From Streptomyces cynarae (GTDB lineage Bacteria; Actinomycetota; Actinomycetes; Streptomycetales; Streptomycetaceae): a DNA stretch of 64,000 nt. The stretch is from NCBI RefSeq assembly GCF_025642135.1, contig NZ_CP106793.1, positions 6,726,001-6,790,000 of the forward strand, in the 5' to 3' direction. This document shows, one piece after another, positions 29,682-38,070 of this stretch. Position 1 is the stretch's first letter, and each line of letters opens with the position of its first letter. The notes under the pieces are model-generated. The model was not told the DNA's origin, searched no databases, and saw only the letters and a list, made by a program, of their open reading frames with translations. The position numbers and the translations under genes are program-made.

Positions 29682-30550
29682 TTGACGGCTCCCGCGGTGA
29701 GCCCGGCGACGAGGTAACGCTGCAGGAGCAGGAACCCGGCGACCACGGGGAGGCTGACGACGAGCGAGGCGGCCATGATCTGGTTCCAGTAGACGTTGTA
29801 GAGGGTGGAGTAGCCCTGGAGGCCGACGGCTAGCGTGCGGGTGTTGTCGTTGGTCATCACCGACGCGAACAGCACCTCGCCCCAGGCGGTCATGAAGGCG
29901 TAGACGGCGACCGCGACGATGCCGGGGATCGCGGCCGGCACGACGACCCTGAACAGGGCCCCCAGCGGGCCGCAGCCGTCCACCAGCGCGGCCTCGTCCA
30001 GTTCGCGCGGCACCGAGTCGAAGTACCCGATCAGCATCCAGATCGAGAACGGCAGCGAGAAGGTGAGATACGTCAGGATGAGTCCGCCGCGCGAGCCGAA
30101 CAGGGCGATGCCGGTGGCGTTGCCGATGTTGACGTAGATGAGGAACAGCGGCAGCAGGAAGAGGATGCCGGGGAACATCTGGGTGGACAGCACGGTGACG
30201 GTGAAGACGCGCTTGCCCCGGAAGTCGTAACGGCTGACCGCGTAGGCCGCGAACACCGCGATCACCACCGAGCAGACGGTCGCCGCCCCCGCCACGGTCA
30301 GGGAGTTCACGAAGTACCGCGCGAGCGGGATCGTCGACCAGATGTCGATGTACGGGCGGATGGTCAGGTGGCTCGGAAGCCAGCGGAATTTCCCGGAGAC
30401 GTCGCCCAGGGGCTTCAGCGAGCTGGAGACCATCGCGTAGACCGGTACCAGGACGAACGCGGTGAGCAGGGTGAGGAAGATCCGCTTGGACCAGAGGAAG
30501 GACCGGGGCGGAGCCATCGGCGAGCGGGGCGTCCGGGAGGTACTAGACAT
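29678..30550 (-). CDS. Carbohydrate ABC transporter permease, MalG type
   Basis: 290 aa with six predicted membrane spans. The EAA loop, where the ATPase docks, reads [21 protein letters not shown] near residue 190. The N-terminal hydrophilic arm is short, as usual for MalG/CebG-type subunits. It overlaps the upstream permease by 8 bp and the downstream glycosidase by 4 bp, so expression is tightly coupled. No ATPase gene is in the operon, so the shared MsiK-type ATPase elsewhere in the genome is presumably used (known for Streptomyces sugar importers). Confidence 0.93.
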   Translation of the reverse strand: MSSTSRTPRSPMAPPRSFLWSKRIFLTLLTAFVLVPVYAMVSSSLKPLGDVSGKFRWLPSHLTIRPYIDIWSTIPLARYFVNSLTVAGAATVCSVVIAVFAAYAVSRYDFRGKRVFTVTVLSTQMFPGILFLLPLFLIYVNIGNATGIALFGSRGGLILTYLTFSLPFSIWMLIGYFDSVPRELDEAALVDGCGPLGALFRVVVPAAIPGIVAVAVYAFMTAWGEVLFASVMTNDNTRTLAVGLQGYSTLYNVYWNQIMAASLVVSLPVVAGFLLLQRYLVAGLTAGAVK

Positions 30551-31541
30551 CGGCCGTCTTCCTTCCTCGGGACGTCAGCAGGAGGTAGACGCCCGTCACC
30601 ACGAGCAGGAAGAGCAGCAGCAGGACGGACATGGCGGAGCCGGTACCGAAGTTCCAGGTGACGAAGGACGCCTGGTAGATGTGGACCGAGATGAGGTCCG
30701 CGGCCTCGGGGGCGGACTTGCCGAACAGGACGTACGGCGTGTTGAAGTCGTTGAACGTCCACAGGAACAGCACCAGGACCAGGACCTGGTTGACCGGACG
30801 CAGCGACGGCAGGGTGATGCGGCGGAGCTGCTGCCACATCCCGGCGCCGTCGAGGGCGGCCGCCTCGTACAGCTCGCCCGGGATGTTCTGCAGGCCGGCC
30901 ATGACGATGAGGAAGGCGAACGGCCAGCCCTTCCACACGGACACGGTGAGCAGCGCGACGAAGCTGTTGTCGCCGATGAGCCAGAAGGACGGCTTGTCGG
31001 TGAGGTGCAGCTGGTCGTGCAGGACGTGGTTCACCAGGCCGTTGTCGTGCTGGAACATGAACACCCAGGTGATCACGGCCGCGTACACGGGCAGCGCGTA
31101 CGGCACCAGGAAGAGTGCCCGCAGCAGGCCGCGGCCGCGGAACGTGCCCTGCATGAAGATCGCGGCCGCCGTGCCGATCAGCCAGCACAGGCCGACCGAC
31201 ACCAGGGTGAAGGCGACGGTGACGAGGAAGGAGTGCAGGAGGGCCTCGCCGACCGGGGCGTCGAAGTCGACGGACACCTTGTAGTTGGAGATTCCCGCCC
31301 ACGGGGCGGTGCCCCAGTCGCGGATGTAGAACTGCGTGAGCTCCTTGAAGCTCATCACGATGCCGATCACCATCGGCACCAGGTGGACCAGGAGTTCCAG
31401 GAGCAGGGCGGGCAGGAGCAGCAGGTACGGCAGCCCGATGCGGCGGATCCTCCCGGGGTGGCGGGGCGTCCGCTTCGCCGCCCCGGAAGGACTCTTGTAC
31501 ACGGCAGCCTCTGCGGGAGCAGTGGTCGTCATCGTGCTCAC
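30543..31541 (-). CDS. Carbohydrate ABC transporter permease, MalF type
   Basis: 332 aa, six membrane spans after a cytoplasmic N-terminus. The EAA loop is YEAAALDGAGMWQQLRRITLPSLRP near residue 225. It pairs with the MalG-type subunit to form the channel. The start overlaps the solute-binding-protein stop by 4 nt. ATG 31541 and the in-frame ATG 31532 are both possible. Confidence 0.93.
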   Translation of the reverse strand: MSTMTTTAPAEAAVYKSPSGAAKRTPRHPGRIRRIGLPYLLLLPALLLELLVHLVPMVIGIVMSFKELTQFYIRDWGTAPWAGISNYKVSVDFDAPVGEALLHSFLVTVAFTLVSVGLCWLIGTAAAIFMQGTFRGRGLLRALFLVPYALPVYAAVITWVFMFQHDNGLVNHVLHDQLHLTDKPSFWLIGDNSFVALLTVSVWKGWPFAFLIVMAGLQNIPGELYEAAALDGAGMWQQLRRITLPSLRPVNQVLVLVLFLWTFNDFNTPYVLFGKSAPEAADLISVHIYQASFVTWNFGTGSAMSVLLLLFLLVVTGVYLLLTSRGRKTADV

Positions 31542-32857
31542 TTCGCCGGCATCTGCTGCTGGGCCTTCTCGAGTGCGGCCTTCACCGAGTCCGTGGTCAC
31601 CGCGCGTCCGGCGGCCGCGTCGGCGAACAGGTCCTTGATGGCGGTACCGACCGCTGTCTCGAACTGGGACTCGTCTGCCACCTGCGGAAGCGCGGCGGCG
31701 CTCTTGGCGAGGGTGTCCTTCAGGACCGCGTTCGCCGGAGTGTTGAAGACGGAGTCCGCCTGGGCGGTCTTCACCGGCGGGATCGAGCTGTACTCGGTGT
31801 TGAGGGTCTTCTGTTCGGCGTCGCTGGTCATGAACTTCACGAACTTCATGGCGCCGTCGAGGTTGTGGGTGTTCTTGAAGACGGCCAGGTTGATGCCCGC
31901 GACCATGGAGTCGACCTGCTTGCCGGTCCCCGGGGCGCCGGACTGCACGGGCACGGGGGCTATGCCGTACGCGTCAGCGCTCATGCCCTGCGATGCGAGG
32001 TTGGCGGACGCGGACTGCCACAGCAGCATCGCGTTCGTGCCCTTGGCGAAGTCGCTCACCGACTGGTTCTGGGCGTACTCGGCGTTGCCCGGTGCGATGA
32101 TCTTGTCCGTCGCCATCAGGTCGACGTACTGCTTGACCGCGGCGACCACCCCGTCGCCTGTGAAGTCGGGCTTGCCGTCCGCGGTGAAGAAGTCCGCGCC
32201 GTGCTGCTTGGCGAAGACGAAGGCGTGGTGGATGTTCTCCGACGGGTTCGCACCCTCGGCGCCGAGGCCCCACTTGCCGCCCTTGGACAGCTTCTTGCCG
32301 TCGGCTACGAGCTCGTCCCAGGTGGTCGGCGGCTGGGAGATGCCCGCGTCGGCGAACATCTTCTTGTTGTAGTAGAGGGCGTACGCCATCGAGTACAGCG
32401 GCACGGCGGCCGGGTCCTTGCCCGGTGCCCCGGTCGAGCCGAGGGCCGAGTCGACGAAGCGGTCCTTGCCGCCGATCTTGGCGAAGTTGTCGGCGTCCCA
32501 CGGGAGCAGCGCCCCGGTGGCCTGCAGGGATGCGCTCCAGGTGTTGCCGATGTTGAGGACGTCGGGACCCTGCCCCGAGGTGGTCGCGGTGAGGATCCGG
32601 TTCAGGAGGTCGGACCAGGGGACGACCTCCAGCTTCACCTTGATGCCCGTCTGCTTCTCGAACTTGTCGAGTTCGGGCTGGAGGACCTTCTTGTCGACCT
32701 CGATGCTGGCGCCCTGGTTGGAGGCCCAGTAGGTGAGCGTCTTCGGCGAGTCGTTTGACCCGCCGCCGCCCGTCGACGAGCCGCCGCCGCACGCGGTCAC
32801 GGCGGTCAGCAGCGAAACGGTGACCGCACCGGCGGCCGCGGCTCGGATTCTGTGCAT
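31538..32857 (-). CDS. Sugar-binding lipoprotein of ABC importer
   Basis: 439 aa family 1 extracellular solute-binding protein. The signal peptide ends in the lipobox LTAVTAC (Cys about residue 23), followed by a Gly/Ser linker. Binding-protein features include LTYWASNQG, VVPWSDLLNRI, WDELVADGKKL and FVKFMTSDAEQ. Ligand specificity is not readable; linkage to a GH1 enzyme suggests a beta-glucoside or cello-oligosaccharide. It is first in the operon, facing the ROK gene across 159 bp that hold a dyad operator candidate. Confidence 0.92.
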   Translation of the reverse strand: MHRIRAAAAGAVTVSLLTAVTACGGGSSTGGGGSNDSPKTLTYWASNQGASIEVDKKVLQPELDKFEKQTGIKVKLEVVPWSDLLNRILTATTSGQGPDVLNIGNTWSASLQATGALLPWDADNFAKIGGKDRFVDSALGSTGAPGKDPAAVPLYSMAYALYYNKKMFADAGISQPPTTWDELVADGKKLSKGGKWGLGAEGANPSENIHHAFVFAKQHGADFFTADGKPDFTGDGVVAAVKQYVDLMATDKIIAPGNAEYAQNQSVSDFAKGTNAMLLWQSASANLASQGMSADAYGIAPVPVQSGAPGTGKQVDSMVAGINLAVFKNTHNLDGAMKFVKFMTSDAEQKTLNTEYSSIPPVKTAQADSVFNTPANAVLKDTLAKSAAALPQVADESQFETAVGTAIKDLFADAAAGRAVTTDSVKAALEKAQQQMPAK

Positions 32858-32921
32858 GGCTCAGACGTCCCTTTCCGGAGGGAGACCCATGGGCGCGTTC
32901 GTCCCGAAGAACACCCCGGGG

Positions 32922-32944
32922 CTTAATTTAGAGTGTGAGTTAAG
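32922..32944. promoter_or_regulatory. ROK-type operator candidate CTTAA-N13-TTAAG
   Basis: A 23-bp dyad with perfect CTTAA/TTAAG arms and a partly symmetric AT-rich core (TTTAGAGTGTGAG) lies midway between the divergent sugar operon and the ROK gene, 65 and 73 bp from the two starts. Form and size recall Mlc/NagC sites. It is the likely binding site for the adjacent ROK protein. Confidence 0.65.
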
Positions 32945-33016
32945 ACGCGAAGGAAGGTCGCGTCAAGGGATCGCGCGGAGGTATCTTGCAGGTCGGCAGA
33001 GTCGGAAGGGACCCAC

Positions 33017-34276
33017 ATGGCGGCGCGGAACGGGCGGACAGTGCGCGACCTGCGGCGGGGCAATCGCACCGCCGTACTACAACGGTTGTATTTCGACGGG
33101 CCGATGAGCCGCTTCGAGCTGGGCCCGGCCACCGGACTGAGTTCCGGCTCCATCAGCAACGTGGTCGCGGAACTGGTCGCCGACGGCCTGGTGGAGGAGG
33201 CCGGCACCGTAGAGTCCGACGGCGGCCGGCCCCGCACTCTGCTCCGCGTCACCCCCGCCAGCGGCCACATGATCGGCATCGACGTCGGCGAAACCCGCGT
33301 ACGGGTCGAGCTCTTCGACCTCACCCTCACCGAGCTCGCGCGCGCCGAACGACCCCTGGAGCATCACGGTTACGACGTCGAGATCATCGTCGGCCACATC
33401 CGCGACGGCATCGCCGAGGTCCTCGCCGAGACGGACGTCGCCCCCGAGCGGCTTCTGGGCGTCGGCATCGGCGTCCCCGGCATCGTGGCACACACCCCTG
33501 AACAGGGGGCCGTGGTCCACGGGCAGACGATCGGCTGGGACGCCGTCCCGCTGGAATCCCTGCTGCGCTCGACGTGCGGACTCCCCGACTCCGTCCCGTA
33601 CTTCATCGACAACGGCGCCCGGACGCTAGGCCAGGCCGAGATGTGGTTCGGCGCCGGCCGGGGAGCCCGCACCGCGGTCGTCGTCCTCTTCGGCTCCGGG
33701 GTCGGCGCCTGTCTCGTCACGGAGGAGGTGGAGCAGGGCCGGTCCGTCGAGTGGGGGCATCTGACCGTACGGGTCAGGGGGCGCCGCTGCCGCTGCGGCG
33801 CCCTGGGCTGCCTGGACGCGTATGCGGGCGCCGAGGCGCTCATCGACCGCTGGCGGGAGGAGGGCGGACGTCCACCGGAGGGCACCGACGAGGAGACCGC
33901 ACTGACCGCGATGGTCGCCGCGGCCTACCCGCCCGAGGGCACCGGCACCGACCCGGTGGCACTCGCCGTCCTGGAGGAGGCCGCCGAGTACGTGGGCGCC
34001 GGCCTGTCCGACCTGATCAACCTCTTCCAGCCCGAGCGCATCCTCATAGGCGGCTGGGCAGGGCTTCAGCTCGGCACCCGCCTCCTGCCGGCCGTACGCC
34101 GGTACGCCGCCTCGTACGCCCTGCGCCATCCGGCCGAACGCGTCTGCATCGACCTCGGCAAGCTCGGCCCGGACGCGGTCACCGTGGGCGCCGCCATCCT
34201 GCCGCTCGCCGACTTCTTCGCACACGGCGGGCAGCGCGACGCGCACGGCCGCGGACGTCACGGCGAGCGCGCCTGA
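33017..34276 (+). CDS. ROK-family transcriptional regulator
   Basis: 419 aa. The N-terminal winged helix-turn-helix (about 10-70, MSRFELGPATGLSSGSISNVV) is followed by a ROK sugar-kinase-like domain. GIDVGETRVRVELFD binds phosphate in kinases, GIGVPGIV is ROK-typical, and the zinc site is CRCGALGCLDAY with the usual spacing. An upstream His belongs to EWGHLTV. ATG 33017 has GGAAGGGA at about 7 nt. It is divergent from the sugar importer/GH1 operon and almost certainly its repressor; sugar or sugar phosphate binding would release it. Confidence 0.93.
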   Translation: MAARNGRTVRDLRRGNRTAVLQRLYFDGPMSRFELGPATGLSSGSISNVVAELVADGLVEEAGTVESDGGRPRTLLRVTPASGHMIGIDVGETRVRVELFDLTLTELARAERPLEHHGYDVEIIVGHIRDGIAEVLAETDVAPERLLGVGIGVPGIVAHTPEQGAVVHGQTIGWDAVPLESLLRSTCGLPDSVPYFIDNGARTLGQAEMWFGAGRGARTAVVVLFGSGVGACLVTEEVEQGRSVEWGHLTVRVRGRRCRCGALGCLDAYAGAEALIDRWREEGGRPPEGTDEETALTAMVAAAYPPEGTGTDPVALAVLEEAAEYVGAGLSDLINLFQPERILIGGWAGLQLGTRLLPAVRRYAASYALRHPAERVCIDLGKLGPDAVTVGAAILPLADFFAHGGQRDAHGRGRHGERA

Positions 34277-34329
34277 TCCGGTCGAGGATGCGTGTCGCGT
34301 TTGTTCAAGAGGAGCGCGGCGGCCGTTCC

Positions 34330-34335
34330 TAGCGT
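34330..34335 (+). promoter_or_regulatory. TAGCGT -10 box, leaderless start
   Basis: TAGCGT ends 6 nt before ATG 34342. The intervening GGAGG lies only 1 nt from the ATG, too close for a normal ribosome site. Confidence 0.5.
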
Positions 34336-34341
34336 GGAGGC

Positions 34342-34950
34342 ATGAGCGATGCCTACCACAACGTGCACCCCTACCTCGTCGAATGCGCCGCCGAGGCCGC
34401 CCGCGTCGCCCGGGGCGTCCGGGCGGAGATGCTGCCCGAGCCGACCCACTGCACCGACTGGGACGTCCGTGCCCTGGTGAACCACTGGGTCCTGTACACC
34501 TCGCACGGACTCGAACACCGCGCCCTGCGCAAGCAGCTGCCCGAGGAACTGACCGCACGCGACTTCACCGCGGACCCCGGCTGGGCGCGCGGCTACGCCG
34601 AGCAGCTCGACCGCGCCGTCGCCGCCTGGGACGACCCCGCCGTCTGGGAGGGGGAGATCGACCTCGGCATGGCGAAGATGCCCGCGGACGAACTGGCGCG
34701 GATGCTCGTCAAGGAGCTGGCCGTCCACGGATGGGACGTCGCCACGGCCACCGGCCAGGAGTACCGGATCTCCGAGGGCGCCGCGCGGCTCGTCCTGGAC
34801 GTCGTCGAGACCCACGGCGACCTCTACCGCCAGTACGACGGATTCGCCGACCCCGTGCCCGTCCCCGACGACGCGCCCGTCTTCGAGCGTGCCCTGGCGG
34901 CGAGCGGACGCAATCCGCGGCAGACCCCGGTGGGCGAAATGGACCACTGA
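34342..34950 (+). CDS. TIGR03086/mycothiol maleylpyruvate-isomerase N-domain protein
   Basis: 202 aa DinB-like four-helix bundle. CTDWDVRALVNHWV carries the first metal-ligand His (about 49), and LAVHGWDVATATG near residue 135 carries the last; the Glu between them is in the helix MLVKELAVHGWD. Proteins of this family are mycothiol-dependent transferases or isomerases in actinobacteria. The partner gene downstream is also of a mycothiol-linked family. A TAGCGT box 6 nt before the ATG suggests leaderless translation. Substrate unknown. Confidence 0.87.
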   Translation: MSDAYHNVHPYLVECAAEAARVARGVRAEMLPEPTHCTDWDVRALVNHWVLYTSHGLEHRALRKQLPEELTARDFTADPGWARGYAEQLDRAVAAWDDPAVWEGEIDLGMAKMPADELARMLVKELAVHGWDVATATGQEYRISEGAARLVLDVVETHGDLYRQYDGFADPVPVPDDAPVFERALAASGRNPRQTPVGEMDH

Positions 34951-34992
34951 CGAGGCCGGTGATTGGACCAGGCATCCGCGCCAATCGGCGAC

Positions 34993-34998
34993 TAGCGT
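34993..34998 (+). promoter_or_regulatory. TAGCGT -10 box, leaderless start
   Basis: TAGCGT ends 7 nt before ATG 35006, giving this gene its own promoter although it follows the previous gene by only 55 bp. Confidence 0.5.
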
Positions 34999-35005
34999 CG
35001 GCGGT

Positions 35006-35623
35006 ATGCCGAACACCTCTCCCGTCCGCGTCGACGCCTACTTCGACCCCGCCTGCCCCTTCGCCTGGATCACCTCCCGCTGGCTGCTGGAGGTCGAGCG
35101 CGAACGCCCGCTCGACCTCCGCTTCCACGTGATGAGCCTGTACCTGCACAACGTGGGCAACGAACTGCCCGACTGGTACCGCACGCTGGTCGACAAGTCG
35201 ATCGGCCCGGTGCGTGTCGCCGTCGCCGCCGCCGAACGGCACGGCGAGAAGGTGCTGCGTGATCTGTACACCGCGTTCGGGACCCGTATCCACGAGCGCG
35301 AGACGGAGGACTTCGACGCGGTGATCACCGAGTCCCTCGCCGAGCTCGGACTGCCGGCCGACCTCGCCGCCGCCGCCCACGACCCCGCGTACGACGAGGC
35401 CGTACGCCGCAGCCACGACGCCGGCGCGGAGCCCGGCTCGGGCGGCTATGTGGGAACACCCACCGTCCATGTGGACGGAACGGTGTGGTTCGGCCCCGTG
35501 CTGCGGGCCATCCCCCGGGGCACCGCGGCGGTGGAACTCTTCGACAGCTTCCGGGTTCTGGCCGCGCACCCGGACTTCTTCGAGCTGAAGAGGACAAGGA
35601 CGGGGGCACTCCGCTTCGACTGA
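35006..35623 (+). CDS. Rv2466c-like mycothiol-dependent nitroreductase/DsbA-fold protein
   Basis: 205 aa thioredoxin-fold protein with a helical insertion. The active-site segment is FDPACPFAWITSRW (Cys about residue 15). M. tuberculosis Rv2466c has a CPWC motif; here the second Cys is replaced, leaving a single thiol, so catalysis would have to use a monothiol route with mycothiol. GTPTVHVDG is the cis-Pro loop. ATG 35006 is chosen from the TAGCGT box and the family start. It overlaps neither neighbour and ends 8 bp before the convergent chelatase gene. Confidence 0.87.
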   Translation: MPNTSPVRVDAYFDPACPFAWITSRWLLEVERERPLDLRFHVMSLYLHNVGNELPDWYRTLVDKSIGPVRVAVAAAERHGEKVLRDLYTAFGTRIHERETEDFDAVITESLAELGLPADLAAAAHDPAYDEAVRRSHDAGAEPGSGGYVGTPTVHVDGTVWFGPVLRAIPRGTAAVELFDSFRVLAAHPDFFELKRTRTGALRFD

Positions 35624-35631
35624 CCGAAAAG

Positions 35632-36369
35632 CTAGGCTCCGAGCGCCGTCAGTGCCGGAAGCCGGGCCTCGTCGTAGCGGTCGAGTACGGCCCGCGCCAC
35701 CTCCGGCGCGGGTCCCAATACCTCGGCCAGGACATCCGCCCCGGCCGCGCCCCGCGCGATGCGGTCCGGCAGGAAGCCGGGCGCCAGGACGTACGGCGCC
35801 ACGGCCACCCGGGAGCAGCCCAGCGCGCGCAGCTCGCGCACCGCGTCCTCGGTGCGCGGAAGGGATGCGGAGGCGAACGCAGGCCGCACGGCGCACCAAC
35901 CGGTGTGCCGCCACTCCCGCGCGATGTCAGCGATCACTGCGATCGCCTCCGGGTCGGTGGACCCCGCCGAGGCCAGCACGACCCCGGTCGAGGACTTGTC
36001 GGCGGGTGTCAGGCCCGCCTCGTACAGACGCCGCTCCAGGGCGGCGAGGAGCAGCGGCGACGGTCCCAGGACGTCCGCCTGCCGGATCCTCAGCCTTGGC
36101 GGCGCCTCCCGCAGGACCGCCGGGATGTCGGCCTTGGCGTGGAACGCTCGGGTCAGGAGGAGGGGGAGCGCCACCACGTCCCGGACGTCCTGAGCCGCCA
36201 GGGATTCCAGCACCCCCTGTACGGACGGGACGTTGAAGTCCAGGAAGCCGGTCTCCACGCGCAGCCCGGGCCGGAGCGACCGCACCCGCCGTACGAGGGC
36301 GTGCACGGTCGCGGCGTGCCGCGCATCGCGGCTGCCATGGGCGATCACGAGGAGGACCGGGTTGTGCAT
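35632..36369 (-). CDS. Sirohydrochlorin chelatase (CbiX/SirB type)
   Basis: 245 aa with two similar halves. Inserts metal into sirohydrochlorin; iron gives siroheme, the cofactor of the sulfite reductase encoded in the same cluster. Metal-binding His residues are in VIAHGSRDAR (about 10) and RAFHAKADIP (about 75), both in the N-half. The C-half (TGVVLASAGSTDPEA, VAPYVLAPGFL) keeps the fold but not the His pair. It starts 8 bp after the ssuC stop, so it is the last gene of that operon. Upstream uroporphyrinogen methyltransferase is not in the window. Confidence 0.88.
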   Translation of the reverse strand: MHNPVLLVIAHGSRDARHAATVHALVRRVRSLRPGLRVETGFLDFNVPSVQGVLESLAAQDVRDVVALPLLLTRAFHAKADIPAVLREAPPRLRIRQADVLGPSPLLLAALERRLYEAGLTPADKSSTGVVLASAGSTDPEAIAVIADIAREWRHTGWCAVRPAFASASLPRTEDAVRELRALGCSRVAVAPYVLAPGFLPDRIARGAAGADVLAEVLGPAPEVARAVLDRYDEARLPALTALGA

Positions 36370-36377
36370 GAGGCGGC

Positions 36378-37268
36378 TCAGCCCTTCACCAGCAGACCGC
36401 GGCTGCGCAGCACCCACCGCTCCAGCGGGCTGAAGATCAGCAGGTCGATGGCGATGCCGACGAAAAGGATCAGGATGATGGCCTCGAACACCATGGACAT
36501 GGAACTCGCGTTGCGGCCGTTCTCCAGCAGCGCGCCCAGGCCGATGCCGAGGTCGGGCGAGGAGGCGATGATCTCCGCCGCCATCAGCGAGCGCCAGGAG
36601 AACGCCCAGCCCTGCTTCAGCCCCGCCAGGTAGCCCGGCAGCGCGGCCGGCAGCACGATGTGCCAGGCGCCCCTCAGACCGGTCGCGCCCATCGTGCGGC
36701 CCGCGCGCAGGAACAGCGGCGGCACCTGGTCGATGCCGGAGACCAGGCCGTTGGCGATGGAGGGGACCGCGCCGAGCAGGATCACCGCGTACATCATCGA
36801 GTTGTTCAGGCCCAGCCAGATCACCGCAGGCGGCACCCACGCCACCGACGGCAGCGACTGCAGACCGGACAGGACCGGTCCGATGGCCGCACGCACGAAC
36901 TTCACCCGAGCCACCAGCAGACCCAGCGGGGTGCCGATCGCCAGCGCGAACAGGAAGCCGAGCAGACCACGCGAGACGCTCGTCCAGATGTAGCCGAGCA
37001 GCGTGCCCTGAAGCCAGGCGTCCTTGAACTCGCCCGCCACGGCGCCGGGGGAGGGCAGCTTGGTCGGGTCGTCGACGACCTTGAAGGAGATCAGCGCCTG
37101 CCACACCACCAGGACCAGCGCGATTCCCACGAGCGGCGGGAAGATCTTGTTGACGAAGGTCTGCCGGAACGGCGTACGACTGGTGACCGTGGTCTCCAGC
37201 GCGTCGAGACCGGCCTCCACACCGCCCAGTTCGGTGCCTGCCGTCGTCTTGGTCTCAGTGCTGGCCAT
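36378..37268 (-). CDS. ssuC: Sulfonate-type ABC transporter permease
   Basis: 296 aa, about six membrane spans. The ATPase-docking loop is AGRTMGATGLRGAWHIVLPAALPG near residue 195, of the SsuC/TauC/NrtB class. Reassigned start ATG 37268 has GGGGAGAT about 8 nt upstream and overlaps the end of the ATPase gene by 14 bp; ATG 37286 is upstream in frame. Its place beside sulfate assimilation genes supports a sulfur-source transporter. No SsuD/TauD desulfonating enzyme is in the window. Confidence 0.88.
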   Translation of the reverse strand: MASTETKTTAGTELGGVEAGLDALETTVTSRTPFRQTFVNKIFPPLVGIALVLVVWQALISFKVVDDPTKLPSPGAVAGEFKDAWLQGTLLGYIWTSVSRGLLGFLFALAIGTPLGLLVARVKFVRAAIGPVLSGLQSLPSVAWVPPAVIWLGLNNSMMYAVILLGAVPSIANGLVSGIDQVPPLFLRAGRTMGATGLRGAWHIVLPAALPGYLAGLKQGWAFSWRSLMAAEIIASSPDLGIGLGALLENGRNASSMSMVFEAIILILFVGIAIDLLIFSPLERWVLRSRGLLVKG

Positions 37269-38034
37269 GGCGGCGGATCTCCCCACGCAGTACTTCGGTG
37301 ATCTCGAGCGACAGCTCAGCGACGGGCGCGTCCTCGATACGGCGAGGCTGCGGAATGCCGACCGTCCACTCGCGGGCCACGCGCCCCGGGCGGGAGGACA
37401 GCAGCACCACGCGCTGCGCGAGCCGCACCGCCTCGCGCACGTTGTGCGTGACGAACAGGACCGACACGCCCGTCTCCTGCCAGATACGGGTCAGCTCGTC
37501 GTGCAGCAGGTCCCTGGTGATGGCGTCCAGCGCGGCGAACGGCTCGTCCATCAGCAGCAGCCGGCTGTCCTGCGCCAGCGCGCGGGCCATGGCGACCCGC
37601 TGACGCATACCGCCGGACAGCTCGTGCACGCGCTTGCCGTACGAGCCCTTCAGCCGCACGAGTTCCAGCAGCTCCTCGGCGCGCCCGCGCCGGTCGCTCT
37701 TCGGAACACCCCGGAGCTTCAGGGCGAGTTCGATGTTCTTGCCCGCGGTCAGCCACGGGAACAGCGCGTGCTCCTGGAACATCAGGGCCGGGCGGCCGTC
37801 CGTCGTGATGGAACCGCCGGTCGGCTTGTCCAGGCCCGCCACCAGGTTCAGCAGCGTCGACTTGCCGCAGCCCGAGGCCCCCAGGAGGGTGACGAACTCG
37901 CCCGGCGCGACATCGAGGCTGATGTCGTCCAGCACGAGCTGCTGCCCGCCCGGCACCGGGAAGGACTTCGAGACGTGCTCAAGGCGTGCCGCCTGGTCGA
38001 CGGACTCGGCGGCCGCGGCGAGGGTCGTGGCCAT
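37255..38034 (-). CDS. ssuB: Sulfonate-type ABC transporter ATPase
   Basis: 259 aa ATPase. Walker A is LGASGCGKST, Q-loop MFQEHALFPW, signature LSGGMRQRVAMARAL, Walker B LLLMDEPFAALD and switch His FVTHNVREAV. Closest class is nitrate/sulfonate/taurine importers. ATG 38034 is chosen over ATG 38058 because AGGAGGTGACGACC precedes it at ideal spacing. Sits between ssuA (36 bp upstream) and ssuC (overlapping). Confidence 0.93.
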   Translation of the reverse strand: MATTLAAAAESVDQAARLEHVSKSFPVPGGQQLVLDDISLDVAPGEFVTLLGASGCGKSTLLNLVAGLDKPTGGSITTDGRPALMFQEHALFPWLTAGKNIELALKLRGVPKSDRRGRAEELLELVRLKGSYGKRVHELSGGMRQRVAMARALAQDSRLLLMDEPFAALDAITRDLLHDELTRIWQETGVSVLFVTHNVREAVRLAQRVVLLSSRPGRVAREWTVGIPQPRRIEDAPVAELSLEITEVLRGEIRRHGQH

Positions 38035-38070
38035 GGTCGTCACCTCCTGGGAACTCATCGGCTGCGGGCT

